DNA of 64,000 nucleotides from an uncultured Prevotellaceae bacterium (GCA_946186575.1 CAMHNO010000008.1:1-64000), one strand, 5' to 3'; shown: positions 8,721 to 17,793, numbered from the stretch's first letter. The notes: a model not told the origin generated them from the letters alone. A program made the numbers and translations.

Positions 8721-9410
8721 ATGGACAATAAAGATAATAAATATAAAAAATATAAAATCCTTCGCAAGCAGGTCAACTGGAACAACTTGTGGTTTTACCG
8801 CAAGGCGTTGACAGTGTTTCAGCTCACGACGGTTTTCACCAAGCGTTTCTTGCCTCAGCATGGCGACCGCACCGTCGATCAGATGGTGCAAGCTGCCCGC
8901 TCGGGAAAGCAGAACATCGTTGAGGGTTCCGCCGACGGCGTAACCTCTGCCGAGATGGAAATCAAACTCCTCAATGTTGCCCGCGCCAGTATCAAAGAGC
9001 TACAGGAGGACTACAGCGACTATCTTCTCAGCCACAAACTCCCACTATGGGACTCAAGACATAACCGCTTCGATGGCATGCTGGAGTTTTGCCGTGAGCA
9101 CAACGATGTTGAAGATTATGAGCCCTATTTCGACTCCTGGAGCGATGAGGAAATGGCAAATATCGGTTACACACTGTGCCGCATGACCGACAAGATGATG
9201 ATGACCTATATCACAAACCTTGAAAGCGACTTCGTCACCGAGGGTGGCATCAAGGAACGCATGACAGCGGCAAGACTTGGATACCGCGCCGACAAAAAAG
9301 AAGAACTTGCCGCCGCCAACAAAGAAATAGCCTCTCTAAAAGCCGAGATACAAAGGCTCAACACTATAATAGCTCAACTGAAACAAGAATTATCTAGAAA
9401 ATCTAGCTAA
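8721..9410 (+). CDS. Four-helix-bundle protein with C-terminal coiled-coil suffix
   Basis: 229 residues. Residues about 15-190 resemble the S23/Avd-like four-helix-bundle family (LTVFQLTTVFTKRFLP..., QMVQAARSGKQNIVEGSA, ARASIKELQEDY). Relatives are encoded in 23S rRNA intervening sequences and beside diversity-generating retroelements. The last 40 residues are a coiled coil (ELAAANKEIASLKAEIQRL), matching the suffix-domain version found in Bacteroidetes. No reverse transcriptase is nearby. The gene is flanked on both sides by 9-bp repeat arrays, and its last codons run into the right-hand array. Role in the restriction system is unknown; a nucleic-acid-binding or assembly role is possible. 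Confidence 0.8.
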   Translation: MDNKDNKYKKYKILRKQVNWNNLWFYRKALTVFQLTTVFTKRFLPQHGDRTVDQMVQAARSGKQNIVEGSADGVTSAEMEIKLLNVARASIKELQEDYSDYLLSHKLPLWDSRHNRFDGMLEFCREHNDVEDYEPYFDSWSDEEMANIGYTLCRMTDKMMMTYITNLESDFVTEGGIKERMTAARLGYRADKKEELAAANKEIASLKAEIQRLNTIIAQLKQELSRKSS

Positions 9411-9456
9411 TATAGAAATTCTAGAATGGCTAGCAGTTCTAGAAAATATAGAAAAA
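9394..9456 (+). repeat. 9-bp periodic repeat array, right of the four-helix-bundle gene
   Basis: Seven units of 9 bp beginning CTAG or ATAG, at 9394, 9403, 9412, 9421, 9430, 9439 and 9448. The commonest unit is CTAGAAAAT. The array starts inside the last codons of the four-helix-bundle gene and ends 15 bases before hsdR. In the hsdR frame it reads as triplets of the form (L/I)-(E/A)-x, ending in a stop. Confidence 0.8.
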
Positions 9457-9471
9457 TAAAAAAGAAACACT

Positions 9472-12400
9472 ATGCGCAACTTTGACTATCTACAGGAATT
9501 AGGGTTGAATGACCTACACAAGCTGTGCTCCACAGCCGAGGAATTGCAAGTGAGCAATCCCGAACTCAGTGCCGTGAGTGCGAGAAAGGCATTGGAGTAT
9601 ATAGTGCGTGCCCTCTACCTAATGAAGAACGTTGAGATTCCCGAGAGGGCATCGCTCTTTGAACTTGTAGATGGCGAAACGTTCCGTGAGTTTATCGGCG
9701 ATGAGCGTGTGATGATGTCAGTCCACTATGTGCGCAAGGTGGGCAATAACGCTGCTCACAACACGCCAGTGACCAAGCGAGAGTCTTTCTTCTGCCTCCT
9801 CAACATCTATAATGTGGTAGCTGCCATCTTGCTGAAGTTGAGAGTTATCAGCTCAATAACACCCTTTGACAAGACCTTAATCCCCAATAAACCACAAGCA
9901 CCAATCTTTACTCCCAAGACAGTTGAGGTTTCACCTCAGTCAACAATTGTCGAGGCTGCAAGTAAAGAGGCTGTCGAGGATAAGACTCCTGTGCAAGAGA
10001 TAGCACTTGACATCAGCGAAGCTGAAACTCGCAAACTCTATATCGACTTAATGCTCAAAGAAGCAGGGTGGGAAGTGCTCGATGCCGAAGGTGCGATACA
10101 GCCCTCAAAGGCTTGCATTGAAGTCGAGGTTGAGGGTATGCCAAACAATGAAGGTGTCGGCTACTGCGACTATGTGCTGTTTGCTGCCAATGGTCTGCCA
10201 CTTGCCGTTGTTGAAGCCAAGCGCACAAGCGTGTCACCCATCAAGGGCAAGCACCAAGCTGAACTCTATGCCGACTGCCTCGAAAAGAGATATGGCATTA
10301 GACCTGTAATCTATTACACCAACGGCTTCGAGACCTATATCATCGATGGCTTGGGCTATCCACCTCGACGGCTGTATGCGTTCCACACCGAGAGCGATTT
10401 AGAGTTGCTGATACAGAAACGAGAGCGACACGACATAACCGACTTCAGCGTTAAAGACAATATCACTGACCGCCATTATCAGAAGATGGCGATTAAGAGC
10501 GTGTGTGAGCATTTCAATACGAAGCATCGTCGAGGGCTGCTTGTGATGGCGACGGGAACAGGAAAGACGAGGGTATCAATCTCACTCGTCGATGTGCTTG
10601 CACGAAACGGATGGGTGAAGAACGTGCTGTTCCTTGCCGATCGCATCCCATTGGTAAGCCAAGCCCACAAGAATTTTGTGAAGCTACTGCCTCACATGAC
10701 AACATCGGTGCTGAGCGAGGATAAAGACCCCGACACCACAGCACGAATAACGTTCTCGACCTATCAAACGATGATAAACTACATTGACCGTGACGAGAAA
10801 GCGTTTTCGGTTGGTCGTTTTGACTTGATTATCATCGACGAGGCTCACCGTTCGATATTTGGCAAGTACACTGCAATCATTAATTACTTTGATGCTCTGC
10901 TTGTGGGTTTGACAGCGACACCACGTGACGAGGTTGACCGCAGCACCTACGAGACATTCCAAATGGAACAAGGTGTACCAAACTATGCCTATGAGTTGGA
11001 GGATGCTGTTTCTGAGGGCTATCTTGTGAACTATCGTGGCTTCAAACGTGGCTCACTAATCTTGAAAGACGGCATCAAGTACAAAGACCTCAGCCCAAAG
11101 GAACAGGAGCAACTTGAGAAGGTGTGGGAATATGAACAAGCGAAAAAGGCTATTGACGGCGGTGGAGAGTATAGTGCCAAGCGTGATATTCGCAGTGACG
11201 AGATTTTCAAGTATATCTTCAACCTCGACACCATCGACCATGTGTTGCAAGACCTAATGGAGAACGGCTTGAAGGTGCAGAGTGGAGAGCGTATTGGCAA
11301 GACCATTATCTTTGCCTACAACCATCGCCACGCTGAGATGATTGTTGAGCGGTTCTATGCCCTATATCCCGAGTATGCAAGCGAGAGCAGCGAATTCTGC
11401 GCCCTAATCGACAACTATGTCACCTACAGCAAAGACCTTATCGACAAGTTCGAGATTCGTGACGGCAATCCACAGATAGCCGTCAGTGTGGATATGCTCG
11501 ACACAGGTATCGACGTTCCCGACGTGCTGAACCTTGTGTTCTTCAAGATTGTGAAGAGCAAAATCAAGTTTATGCAGATGATTGGTCGAGGCACTCGGCT
11601 GTCAAAGGACATATACGGACAAGGACACGACAAAGAATTCTTCTATATCTTCGATTGGTGTCGCAACTTTGAGTATTTCGACAAGAATCCCGATGGCAAC
11701 AAGGCTAAGACAGTTCAGTCGCTGACCGAGAAGATTTTCTCACTTCGTGCAAGGATAGCGTTCCAATTGCAGCACCAAAAATGGCAAGAGGATGAGTTTG
11801 CCAAGCAACTGCACGACGAGACTAAGGCAGTGCTTAAAGAGCAAGTGGCAGCACTCAGCGACAGCCATATTTCAGTTAGAGAGAAGTGGGCTGATGTCAG
11901 CCATTTCAAGAATGATGATAATTGGGTTTATATCTCAGAGGTTGACGTTAACACCCTCAGCAATGAGATAGCACCATTGCTGCCCAAGAACACCCTCGAT
12001 GAGAGTGCCAAGAAGTTTGACGTGCTCGCAATGCTTATCGAGTTATCACTGCTTGACGGTGAGACCAACTGTGTCAAGGCAGTTCAAAACGTGCAGACCA
12101 TAGCCGAGAAACTGCAAGAGAAAGCTACGCTGCCACAAGTGCAAGCTGCGATGCCCACCATTAAAGAGGTGTTGAGTGAAGTGGCTTGGCAGAATGTCTC
12201 GCTCAATTGGCTCGAAAAGGTGAGGAAAGACCTCCGTGACTTGGTTAAGTTCTTGATGGGTGGCGACAATAAATGGTTCTCGGTTGACATTGAGGACACA
12301 ATCAGCGACGAGGGAACAATCGATGGCATCACACCTCGTGTGACCTACAAGCAGAGCGTTCTTGACTTCTTGTCTCAGAACCGTAACTTGCCAGTGCTGC

Positions 12401-12804
12401 AAAAGATTTACGACATGGAGCAACTCACTGTGGCTGATGTCAAAGAACTCGAACGCATCCTGTGGCAAGAACTTGGAAGCAAAGACGATTACAACAAGTT
12501 CACCAACGGTATGCCATGTGGTAGCAATGTGGCAATCTTCATTCGCTCTATATTGGGAGTTGACCGCAAGAACGCTGTGCGTCGGTTCTCGGAGTTCATA
12601 TCAGGAAACGAGTTGAACGCAGAACAAGAAGATTTCTTAATGACGATTATCTCCTATGTGTGCGAGAACGGAGACATTACCAAAGAGATAGTAGTGAACG
12701 AAGCACCATTCGACGAGAGGCTGGCGGTGTTCACCCCCTATATGCTGCCCCTCGCCAAGTACATCGACACCATCCACACCGTCATCATCCCACAGACGGC
12801 ATAA
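9472..12804 (+). CDS. hsdR: Type I restriction endonuclease subunit HsdR
   Basis: 1110 residues. A DUF4145-type helical domain (about 1-130) precedes the HsdR nuclease domain with the catalytic D233...E248-A-K250. The SF2 helicase/translocase motor follows: Walker A ATGTGKT (360-366), DEAH box (456-459), motif III LTATP, and a C-terminal helicase half with MIGRGTRLSKD. The last 250 residues match the EcoEI-type HsdR C-terminal domain that docks on the methyltransferase. It translocates and cuts DNA lacking the cognate methylation. All motifs are intact, so restriction should be active. No terminator is obvious; the metK promoter starts about 60 bases later. Confidence 0.95.
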   Translation: MRNFDYLQELGLNDLHKLCSTAEELQVSNPELSAVSARKALEYIVRALYLMKNVEIPERASLFELVDGETFREFIGDERVMMSVHYVRKVGNNAAHNTPVTKRESFFCLLNIYNVVAAILLKLRVISSITPFDKTLIPNKPQAPIFTPKTVEVSPQSTIVEAASKEAVEDKTPVQEIALDISEAETRKLYIDLMLKEAGWEVLDAEGAIQPSKACIEVEVEGMPNNEGVGYCDYVLFAANGLPLAVVEAKRTSVSPIKGKHQAELYADCLEKRYGIRPVIYYTNGFETYIIDGLGYPPRRLYAFHTESDLELLIQKRERHDITDFSVKDNITDRHYQKMAIKSVCEHFNTKHRRGLLVMATGTGKTRVSISLVDVLARNGWVKNVLFLADRIPLVSQAHKNFVKLLPHMTTSVLSEDKDPDTTARITFSTYQTMINYIDRDEKAFSVGRFDLIIIDEAHRSIFGKYTAIINYFDALLVGLTATPRDEVDRSTYETFQMEQGVPNYAYELEDAVSEGYLVNYRGFKRGSLILKDGIKYKDLSPKEQEQLEKVWEYEQAKKAIDGGGEYSAKRDIRSDEIFKYIFNLDTIDHVLQDLMENGLKVQSGERIGKTIIFAYNHRHAEMIVERFYALYPEYASESSEFCALIDNYVTYSKDLIDKFEIRDGNPQIAVSVDMLDTGIDVPDVLNLVFFKIVKSKIKFMQMIGRGTRLSKDIYGQGHDKEFFYIFDWCRNFEYFDKNPDGNKAKTVQSLTEKIFSLRARIAFQLQHQKWQEDEFAKQLHDETKAVLKEQVAALSDSHISVREKWADVSHFKNDDNWVYISEVDVNTLSNEIAPLLPKNTLDESAKKFDVLAMLIELSLLDGETNCVKAVQNVQTIAEKLQEKATLPQVQAAMPTIKEVLSEVAWQNVSLNWLEKVRKDLRDLVKFLMGGDNKWFSVDIEDTISDEGTIDGITPRVTYKQSVLDFLSQNRNLPVLQKIYDMEQLTVADVKELERILWQELGSKDDYNKFTNGMPCGSNVAIFIRSILGVDRKNAVRRFSEFISGNELNAEQEDFLMTIISYVCENGDITKEIVVNEAPFDERLAVFTPYMLPLAKYIDTIHTVIIPQTA

Positions 12805-12866
12805 ATGCTCACAAGCGGAGGTTCTCAGAATAATAAATTGCAAAAAAAATGGTGCAAAATTTCTTA

Positions 12867-12891
12867 TTGGCAAGAAAAAGCATTACCTTTG
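12867..12891 (+). promoter_or_regulatory. metK: Likely metK promoter
   Basis: TACCTTTG at 12884-12891 is a good -7 box. The best -33 candidate, TTG at 12867-12869, is closer than usual (14-base spacer), so the upstream box is uncertain. Transcription from about 12898 would give a 160-base leader containing the riboswitch. Confidence 0.5.
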
Positions 12892-12942
12892 CAGCCGCAT
12901 TTGGAGAAAGGACTGAATGCAAGGATAAAACTAAGTATTAAT

Positions 12943-12996
12943 CAAGTGGAAAAATTTGGCTGCTTGCAACCACTTTAAAAAAATGCTAAAACTGCG
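12943..12996 (+). promoter_or_regulatory. SAM-II-like riboswitch in the metK leader
   Basis: The segment folds as an H-type pseudoknot like SAM-II. Stem P1 is aagtgg / ccactt (12944-12949 and 12970-12975). Its loop contains AUUU and ends in UUGCAA, and the 3' side has GCUAAAA (12985-12991). The expected pseudoknot pairs are possible: G12966-C12986, C12967-G12985, then G12959-C12995 and C12960-G12994. These keep pairing although the bases differ from the well-known environmental metX example. UU at 12964-12965 and U12987 correspond to SAM-contacting residues. Position in front of SAM synthetase fits feedback control by SAM. It ends about 65 bases before the start codon, so how it controls expression is unclear. 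The related SAM-V class is the alternative. Confidence 0.75.
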
Positions 12997-13060
12997 AATT
13001 ATCCCTCAAATCTTTCACAGACTCTTTTAGCGTTTTTCCACAATTAAAAGACATGGAAAA

Positions 13061-14341
13061 ATGAACTATTTGTTTACAAGTGAATCGGTGTCGGAAGGGC
13101 ACCCCGACAAAGTTGCCGACCAAATCAGCGACTCACTGCTCGACCACTTCCTGGCGTTTGACCCCAACAGCCGTGTGGCTTGCGAGACGCTTGTCACCAC
13201 AGGGCAGGTGGTGATTGCCGGCGAGGTGAAGAGCAAGACCTACATCGACCTGATGGAGGTAACACGTCAGGTGATTGACGAAATTGGCTACAACAAGAGT
13301 GAGTACAAGTTTGACGCCGAGTCGTGTGGCGTGTTCTCGGCTATACACGAGCAGAGCGGCGACATCAACCGCGGTGTGGACCGTGCCACTATCGAGGAGC
13401 AGGGTGCGGGCGACCAGGGCATGATGTTTGGCTTTGCCTGCAACGAGACTCCCAGCTACATGCCATTGACCCTGGATCTCGCTCACATGCTGCTGCGCGA
13501 GCTTGCTGCGTTGCGCAAGAGTGGCGAAATCTCTTATCTGCGTCCCGATGCCAAAAGTCAGGTGACAGTGGAATATGACGACGCGAGCCACAAGCCAGTG
13601 CGCATCCACACCATTGTCATCAGCACTCAGCACGACGACTTTATCAAGCCCGAGGGCATGAGCCAGGACGAGGCCGACCAAAAGATGCTCGAGCGCATCC
13701 GTCACGACGTGAAGACCATCTTGCTGCCACGTGTGATAGCCAAGCTGCCTGCTGGTGTGCAGCAGCTCTTTGACGACAAGCTGATCTTGCACGTGAACCC
13801 AACAGGCAAGTTTGTGATAGGAGGCCCCCACGGCGACACCGGTCTGACTGGCCGCAAGATTATCGTCGACACCTATGGTGGGCGCGGGGCGCATGGTGGT
13901 GGCGCCTTCAGTGGCAAGGACCCCAGCAAGGTTGACCGTAGCGCTGCCTATGCAGCCCGCCACATTGCCAAGAACGCTGTGGCAGCAGGCATCGCCGACG
14001 AGATGCTCGTGCAGGTGTCTTATGCCATAGGCGTGGCCGAGCCCATGAATCTCTATGTCAACACTTACGGCACCAGCCATGTGGCAATGAGCGATGCTGA
14101 GATTGCCGCCGCACTGCTCAAGCACTTCCCTATGACGCCTTATGCCATTGAGAAGCGACTCAAGCTGCGCAACCCCATCTATCAGGAGACAGCCTCCTAT
14201 GGTCACATGGGTCGCGAGCCCCAGGTTGTGACCAAGCACTTCAAGTCGCTCTATGAGGGCGACCGCGACATTGAGGTTGAGCTCTTCACCTGGGAGAAGC
14301 TCGACCATGTGGATGAATTGCGCAAGATATTCAAGCTCTAA
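13061..14341 (+). CDS. metK: S-adenosylmethionine synthase
   Basis: 426 residues. Makes S-adenosylmethionine from methionine and ATP in the cytoplasm. Family signatures are present: [18 protein letters not shown] at the N terminus with the active-site His and the metal Asp, [12 protein letters not shown] (ATP-binding signature 1) and [19 protein letters not shown] (signature 2). It is about 40 residues longer than the E. coli enzyme, as is usual for Bacteroidota. The start codon overlaps the stop of a three-codon ATG reading frame at 13053. A SAM-II-like element lies in its leader and a terminator just after it, so it is a self-regulated single-gene unit. Confidence 0.97.
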   Translation: MNYLFTSESVSEGHPDKVADQISDSLLDHFLAFDPNSRVACETLVTTGQVVIAGEVKSKTYIDLMEVTRQVIDEIGYNKSEYKFDAESCGVFSAIHEQSGDINRGVDRATIEEQGAGDQGMMFGFACNETPSYMPLTLDLAHMLLRELAALRKSGEISYLRPDAKSQVTVEYDDASHKPVRIHTIVISTQHDDFIKPEGMSQDEADQKMLERIRHDVKTILLPRVIAKLPAGVQQLFDDKLILHVNPTGKFVIGGPHGDTGLTGRKIIVDTYGGRGAHGGGAFSGKDPSKVDRSAAYAARHIAKNAVAAGIADEMLVQVSYAIGVAEPMNLYVNTYGTSHVAMSDAEIAAALLKHFPMTPYAIEKRLKLRNPIYQETASYGHMGREPQVVTKHFKSLYEGDRDIEVELFTWEKLDHVDELRKIFKL

Positions 14342-14366
14342 CGGGCATTTCACTCACAACTTCACG

Positions 14367-14411
14367 ACTGTTCTCAAAGATAAATGCTTTTGAGAACAGT
14401 TTGTTTTTTTT
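14367..14411 (+). terminator. Rho-independent terminator of metK
   Basis: Perfect 12-bp stem actgttctcaaa / tttgagaacagt (14367-14378 and 14389-14400), followed by TTGTTTTTTT. Confidence 0.9.
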
Positions 14412-14431
14412 AGTTTAAAACACTATCTTTG
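14401..14431 (+). promoter_or_regulatory. Promoter in the 14412-14772 intergenic region
   Basis: TTG 14401-14403, 20-base spacer and TATCTTTG 14424-14431, overlapping the metK terminator tail. Transcription would start near 14438. A 23-codon reading frame (MGRSLKRWGRLQPSSHF..., 14439-14510) begins at that point. Within it, 14459-14484 forms a strong hairpin (gtgggg / cctcac plus aggc / gcct). The product could be a short RNA or a leaderless peptide. The rest of the gap up to 14637 shows no gene. Confidence 0.5.
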
Positions 14432-14637
14432 CAAAAATATGGGTCGGTCGCTAAAAAGGTGGGGCAGGCTGCAGCCTTCCTCACATTTTATCGGGTTAGC
14501 CAAAATATAGTTTAATGAAACAGATAAGATTTTTTTAGCATTGGCCTTTTGGTTGGAATATCAGCAGTATCTGGACAGCAAGAAATAGTACACTTGATGG
14601 CACCTTAATCTTGGACTAATGTTTTTTGTCTAAAATG

Positions 14638-14668
14638 TTTGTGATACCACAAGAAATAGTTATATTTG
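14638..14668 (+). promoter_or_regulatory. Promoter for the secreted protein at 14773
   Basis: TTTG 14638-14641, 19-base spacer and TATATTTG 14661-14668, an excellent match. The leader would be about 100 bases and AT-rich. Confidence 0.75.
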
Positions 14669-14772
14669 CATGTTGATTTTTAAATTATAACAGGATTCTT
14701 GTTTCTGTTTTTAATGTTAGAACAATTAATTTGTAATAATATAATAGATTTAATCATTAACTTAAAACAATT

Positions 14773-15222
14773 ATGAAAAAGATCATGTTTATTTTAGCGT
14801 TTGCCGTGATGCTGTCGGCAAATGCATTTGCCAAGACCCTTAACAGCAAGCAAACAGCCTTGCGCGACAACCTCTACTCCTTTGTGAAAAATGAAGGATT
14901 CCAGCCTACAATCGACAGTGATGGCGACATCAAGTTTAAGTATCAGGGAAAGAACTACTTCATTCAGGTGAGTTCGCAAAACGCGTCGCCCATGTATGTG
15001 AGCTTGTCGTTGATTTATCCCTACGACGACACCTACACTCAGGCCCGCCTCAGCAACTACAGCTACCTGTCGAAGGTGAACGACTACAAGATGTGCAAGC
15101 TAATACTCAACGACAACTATTTTGAAATCTCGTGCAGCTTGTTCCTTGAGGATGCCAGCGCGTTCAAGAACATCTTCTACAAGATGCTTGAAATCATAGC
15201 TCAGGCCGACGAGGATTTCTAA
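14773..15222 (+). CDS. Hypothetical exported protein, possibly YbjN/T3SS-chaperone-like fold
   Basis: 149 residues with a clear signal peptide (MKKIMFILAFAVMLSANAFA, cleavage after AFA near residue 20). The mature part is about 125 residues: an N-terminal helix (QTALRDNLYSFVKNEGF), several beta-strands (IKFKYQGKNYFIQV), and a C-terminal helical segment ending in acidic residues. That order is reminiscent of the YbjN / type III secretion chaperone-like fold, but this is only a resemblance. It is probably periplasmic. Own promoter upstream and a strong terminator downstream mean it is transcribed alone. Function unknown. Confidence 0.75.
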   Translation: MKKIMFILAFAVMLSANAFAKTLNSKQTALRDNLYSFVKNEGFQPTIDSDGDIKFKYQGKNYFIQVSSQNASPMYVSLSLIYPYDDTYTQARLSNYSYLSKVNDYKMCKLILNDNYFEISCSLFLEDASAFKNIFYKMLEIIAQADEDF

Positions 15223-15238
15223 GCCAATTGGCAAAGAA

Positions 15239-15296
15239 TAATCTCAAGGTCGAGTTCCACAGCCTTGTATAAGGCGGGAGCTCGACCTTGAGTTTA
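15239..15296. terminator. Long terminator hairpin
   Basis: A 16-bp stem with one wobble pair (ctcaaggtcgagttcc at 15243-15258, pairing with 15277-15292) encloses a smaller hairpin gcctt / aaggc. It has A-rich and T-rich flanks. It lies between convergent genes and can serve both. A second hairpin (cttagc / gctaag, 15377-15399) lies closer to the minus-strand gene. Confidence 0.85.
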
Positions 15297-15434
15297 TTAG
15301 TTGGTTAACGTCTAACTTTTGGGGGTCACTTCATAATTTTGGCACATCCTCAAGAGAGATTTTTAAGCGCTTGGGGCTTAGCCGATTGTCGGTGCTAAGA
15401 CACAAAAAACACTAATTTTAGTTATAGGCATGTC

Positions 15435-16631
15435 TTAGAGCTCCAGGTCGCCGTTGAAGATTTCGTGCCAGGGCAGTCCCTGCTCGTTGAGTACATCGAG
15501 GAATGGGTCGGGGTCAAACTCTTCTACGTTGTGAACGCCGGGCTTGCACCACAGTCCCTTGAGGAACATCATAGCACCTGTCATGGCAGGAACACCGGTG
15601 GTGTAGCTCACTGCTTGCATGCCAGTCTCCTTGTAGGCTGCATGGTGGTCGCAGTTGTTGTAGATGTAGTAGGTCAATGGCTTGCCGTCCTTGCCAATGC
15701 CACTGATGCGGCAGCCAATGGATGTCTGGCCCGTGTAGTTCTCTCCCAGGTCTTGAGGATTAGGGAGCACAGCCTTGAGGAACTGTAGTGGCACAATTTC
15801 CACACCGTTGTAGACGATGGGGTCGATGCGTGCCATGCCAATGTCCTGAATCACACGCAGGTGTGTGAGATATTCCTCGCCAAAAGTCATCCAGAACCTT
15901 GCTCGCTTGATGGTGGGGAAGTTGATCACCAGCGACTCGAGCTCCTCGTGATACATGAGGTAGCTCTCACGAGGGCCAATCTCGGGATAAGTGAGTGGCT
16001 TGTGAATTTCGAGGGCTCCGGTCTGCACCCACTTGCCATTCTCCCAGTAGCGTCCCTTCTGTGTTATCTCTCGGATGTTGATTTCGGGGTTGAAATTGGT
16101 GGCAAAAGCCTTGCCGTGGTTGCCGGCGTTGCAGTCCACGATGTCGAGGTAGTGAATCTCCTTGAAGTGGTGCTTGGCAGCCCTTGCGGTGTAGACGCCG
16201 CTCACACCTGGGTCGAAGCCGCAGCCCAGTATGGCCGTTAGTCCCGCTTTCTCAAATCGGTCGCGATAGGCCCATTGCCAGCTATACTCGAAGTGTGCCT
16301 CGTCGCGCGGCTCATAGTTGGCCGTGTCGAGATAGTTCACTCCACATTCCAGGCAAGCGTCCATGATGGTTAGGTCTTGATAGGGTAGAGCCACATTAAT
16401 CACGAGTTTGGGCTGGTGGCGCTTGAACAAAGCCACAAGTTGCTCCACGCTGTCGGCGTCGACCTCGTCGGTGGTGATGTTAGGTGCTCCTATGGCCTTG
16501 GCCACGGCGTCGCACTTGGCTTTGTGGCGCGAAGCGATGACAATCTCGTTAAACACGTCGGGATTCTTAGCACACTTGTGAGCCACGACAGTTCCCACGC
16601 CGCCACAGCCGATGATGATTACTTTGTTCAT
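15435..16631 (-). CDS. Saccharopine dehydrogenase family protein, carboxynorspermidine dehydrogenase-like
   Basis: 398 residues. An N-terminal Rossmann fold with GCGGVGTVVAHKCA binds NADPH. The following domain has GCGFDPGVSGVYTA, as in saccharopine reductases and carboxynorspermidine synthase. Length and motifs fit best with carboxynorspermidine dehydrogenase (CANSDH), which condenses aspartate semialdehyde with a diamine in the alternative spermidine/norspermidine route used in Vibrio and many Bacteroidetes. The partner decarboxylase (NspC) is not in the window, so the substrate is inferred. No signal peptide. The gene downstream of the polyprenyl synthase is separated from it by a repeat-filled gap, so co-transcription is doubtful. 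Confidence 0.85.
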   Translation of the reverse strand: MNKVIIIGCGGVGTVVAHKCAKNPDVFNEIVIASRHKAKCDAVAKAIGAPNITTDEVDADSVEQLVALFKRHQPKLVINVALPYQDLTIMDACLECGVNYLDTANYEPRDEAHFEYSWQWAYRDRFEKAGLTAILGCGFDPGVSGVYTARAAKHHFKEIHYLDIVDCNAGNHGKAFATNFNPEINIREITQKGRYWENGKWVQTGALEIHKPLTYPEIGPRESYLMYHEELESLVINFPTIKRARFWMTFGEEYLTHLRVIQDIGMARIDPIVYNGVEIVPLQFLKAVLPNPQDLGENYTGQTSIGCRISGIGKDGKPLTYYIYNNCDHHAAYKETGMQAVSYTTGVPAMTGAMMFLKGLWCKPGVHNVEEFDPDPFLDVLNEQGLPWHEIFNGDLEL

Positions 16632-16659
16632 GATTAGAGTTCTTTATAGTTAAGAGGTT

Positions 16660-16795
16660 AAATTGTGCATTATGCCATTTGATTATTATTTTGCCACTCC
16701 TTTTGGAGTGGAAATTAAAGAGCTTGCGCGGCAAAATCACAAGTCAATTGAGCATTATGAATTGTGCGATATGAATTGTATATAATTAGCCTGTG
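16660..16795. repeat. Dispersed hairpin repeat, copy 1
   Basis: Contains ccactccttttggagtgg (7-bp stem, 4-base loop), aaattaaagagcttgcgcgg, and a tail rich in attatgaattgtgc. In reverse complement it matches large parts of 20905-21078, including cataatgc-caattg-cttgtgattttgccgcgc. It fills the gap between two minus-strand genes. Confidence 0.7.
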
Positions 16796-16815
16796 GGTCG
16801 AAGCAGCGGCGCGCT

Positions 16816-17793
16816 CTACATGTCGCGTTCGATGATGTAGTGGAAAATCGACTTCAGCGCCTGGGTGCACTCATTGTCGCCGTAGCTGTTGTCGAGGCAT
16901 GCTTCGCCCTGGTGGCACAGCTGGTGCATCTTCTGGTAGGCATAGTCGATGCCGCCGCAATCCTTGGCCCACTCCACGAGGCAGTCGATGTCGGTGTCGT
17001 CGAAGATGGGCTTGTTCAGGATTTCGAGCATCAGGTCGCGCTCGGGGCGGTCGGTGAGCGAGAGTGCGTAGATAAGCGGCAGTGTCACCTTGCCTTCGCG
17101 CAGGTCGTTGCCCGTGGGTTTGCCCACGATGGGGTCGTGAAAGTAGTCGAATGTGTCGTCTTTGATTTGGAAACACAGTCCCAGCAGTCGGGCAAACTCC
17201 TTGAGCGCGGCAAACTGTTGGCTCTGTGCGCCAGCAGCCAGTGCCCCCACCTCGATGCAGCTGGTGAAGAGCGTGGCAGTCTTCTGCTCAATGATTTTGA
17301 AATAAGATTCCTCGCTGATGTTGTGGTTGCGTGCAGTGTCGACCTGGTCGATCTCTCCGAGCGAGAGGTTAGCTCCCAGGCTCGCCAGTGTGCTCAGGAT
17401 GTGGCTGTTGTGTGTGCTGATGGCACACACCAGCGCCTTGCTCACAAAGAAGTCGCCCACGAGCACGGCCACATGGTTGTCCCACACATGATTGATGGTG
17501 CTGGCACCGCGTCGCTGCTTGCTCTGGTCGATGACGTCGTCGTGGATGAGCGATGCGTTGTGCAGAATTTCGATGGCAGCTCCGGCGGTAATCACGTTCT
17601 GATTGATGCCTCCCATCATCTTGCCGCTAATCAGTGCCAGGATGGGTCGCAGTTGCTTGCCCTTGTTCTTGAGATACTGTGAGACAATGGAGTTCATTAA
17701 CTCGTTGTCGCTTCGGAGCGTGTCTTCAATCACAGAGTTGAGCATGCCGAGCTCGGTGCCTATCAAAAGCTTGATGTTGTCTAATTTCTTCAT
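16816..17793 (-). CDS. Polyprenyl (octaprenyl-type) diphosphate synthase
   Basis: 325 residues from the ATG at 17793; the frame also has an upstream ATG at 17817, but the conserved start is MKKLDNIKLLIGTEL. All-helical trans-prenyltransferase with the two aspartate-rich motifs: LIHDDVIDQSKQRRG (first, DDxxD) and FQIKDDTFDYF (second). Conserved KGKQLRP lies near residue 53. It extends farnesyl diphosphate with isopentenyl units, most likely making the side chain of menaquinone. Chain length cannot be read reliably. A -7-like box TATTTTTG (17813 to 17806, minus strand) lies just upstream and would give a leader of only a few bases. Confidence 0.9.
   Translation of the reverse strand: MKKLDNIKLLIGTELGMLNSVIEDTLRSDNELMNSIVSQYLKNKGKQLRPILALISGKMMGGINQNVITAGAAIEILHNASLIHDDVIDQSKQRRGASTINHVWDNHVAVLVGDFFVSKALVCAISTHNSHILSTLASLGANLSLGEIDQVDTARNHNISEESYFKIIEQKTATLFTSCIEVGALAAGAQSQQFAALKEFARLLGLCFQIKDDTFDYFHDPIVGKPTGNDLREGKVTLPLIYALSLTDRPERDLMLEILNKPIFDDTDIDCLVEWAKDCGGIDYAYQKMHQLCHQGEACLDNSYGDNECTQALKSIFHYIIERDM

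Noticed and set aside
8721-9410. Diversity-generating retroelement accessory (Avd)
   Set aside because: The fold family is similar, but no reverse transcriptase, template repeat or variable repeat is present in the window.
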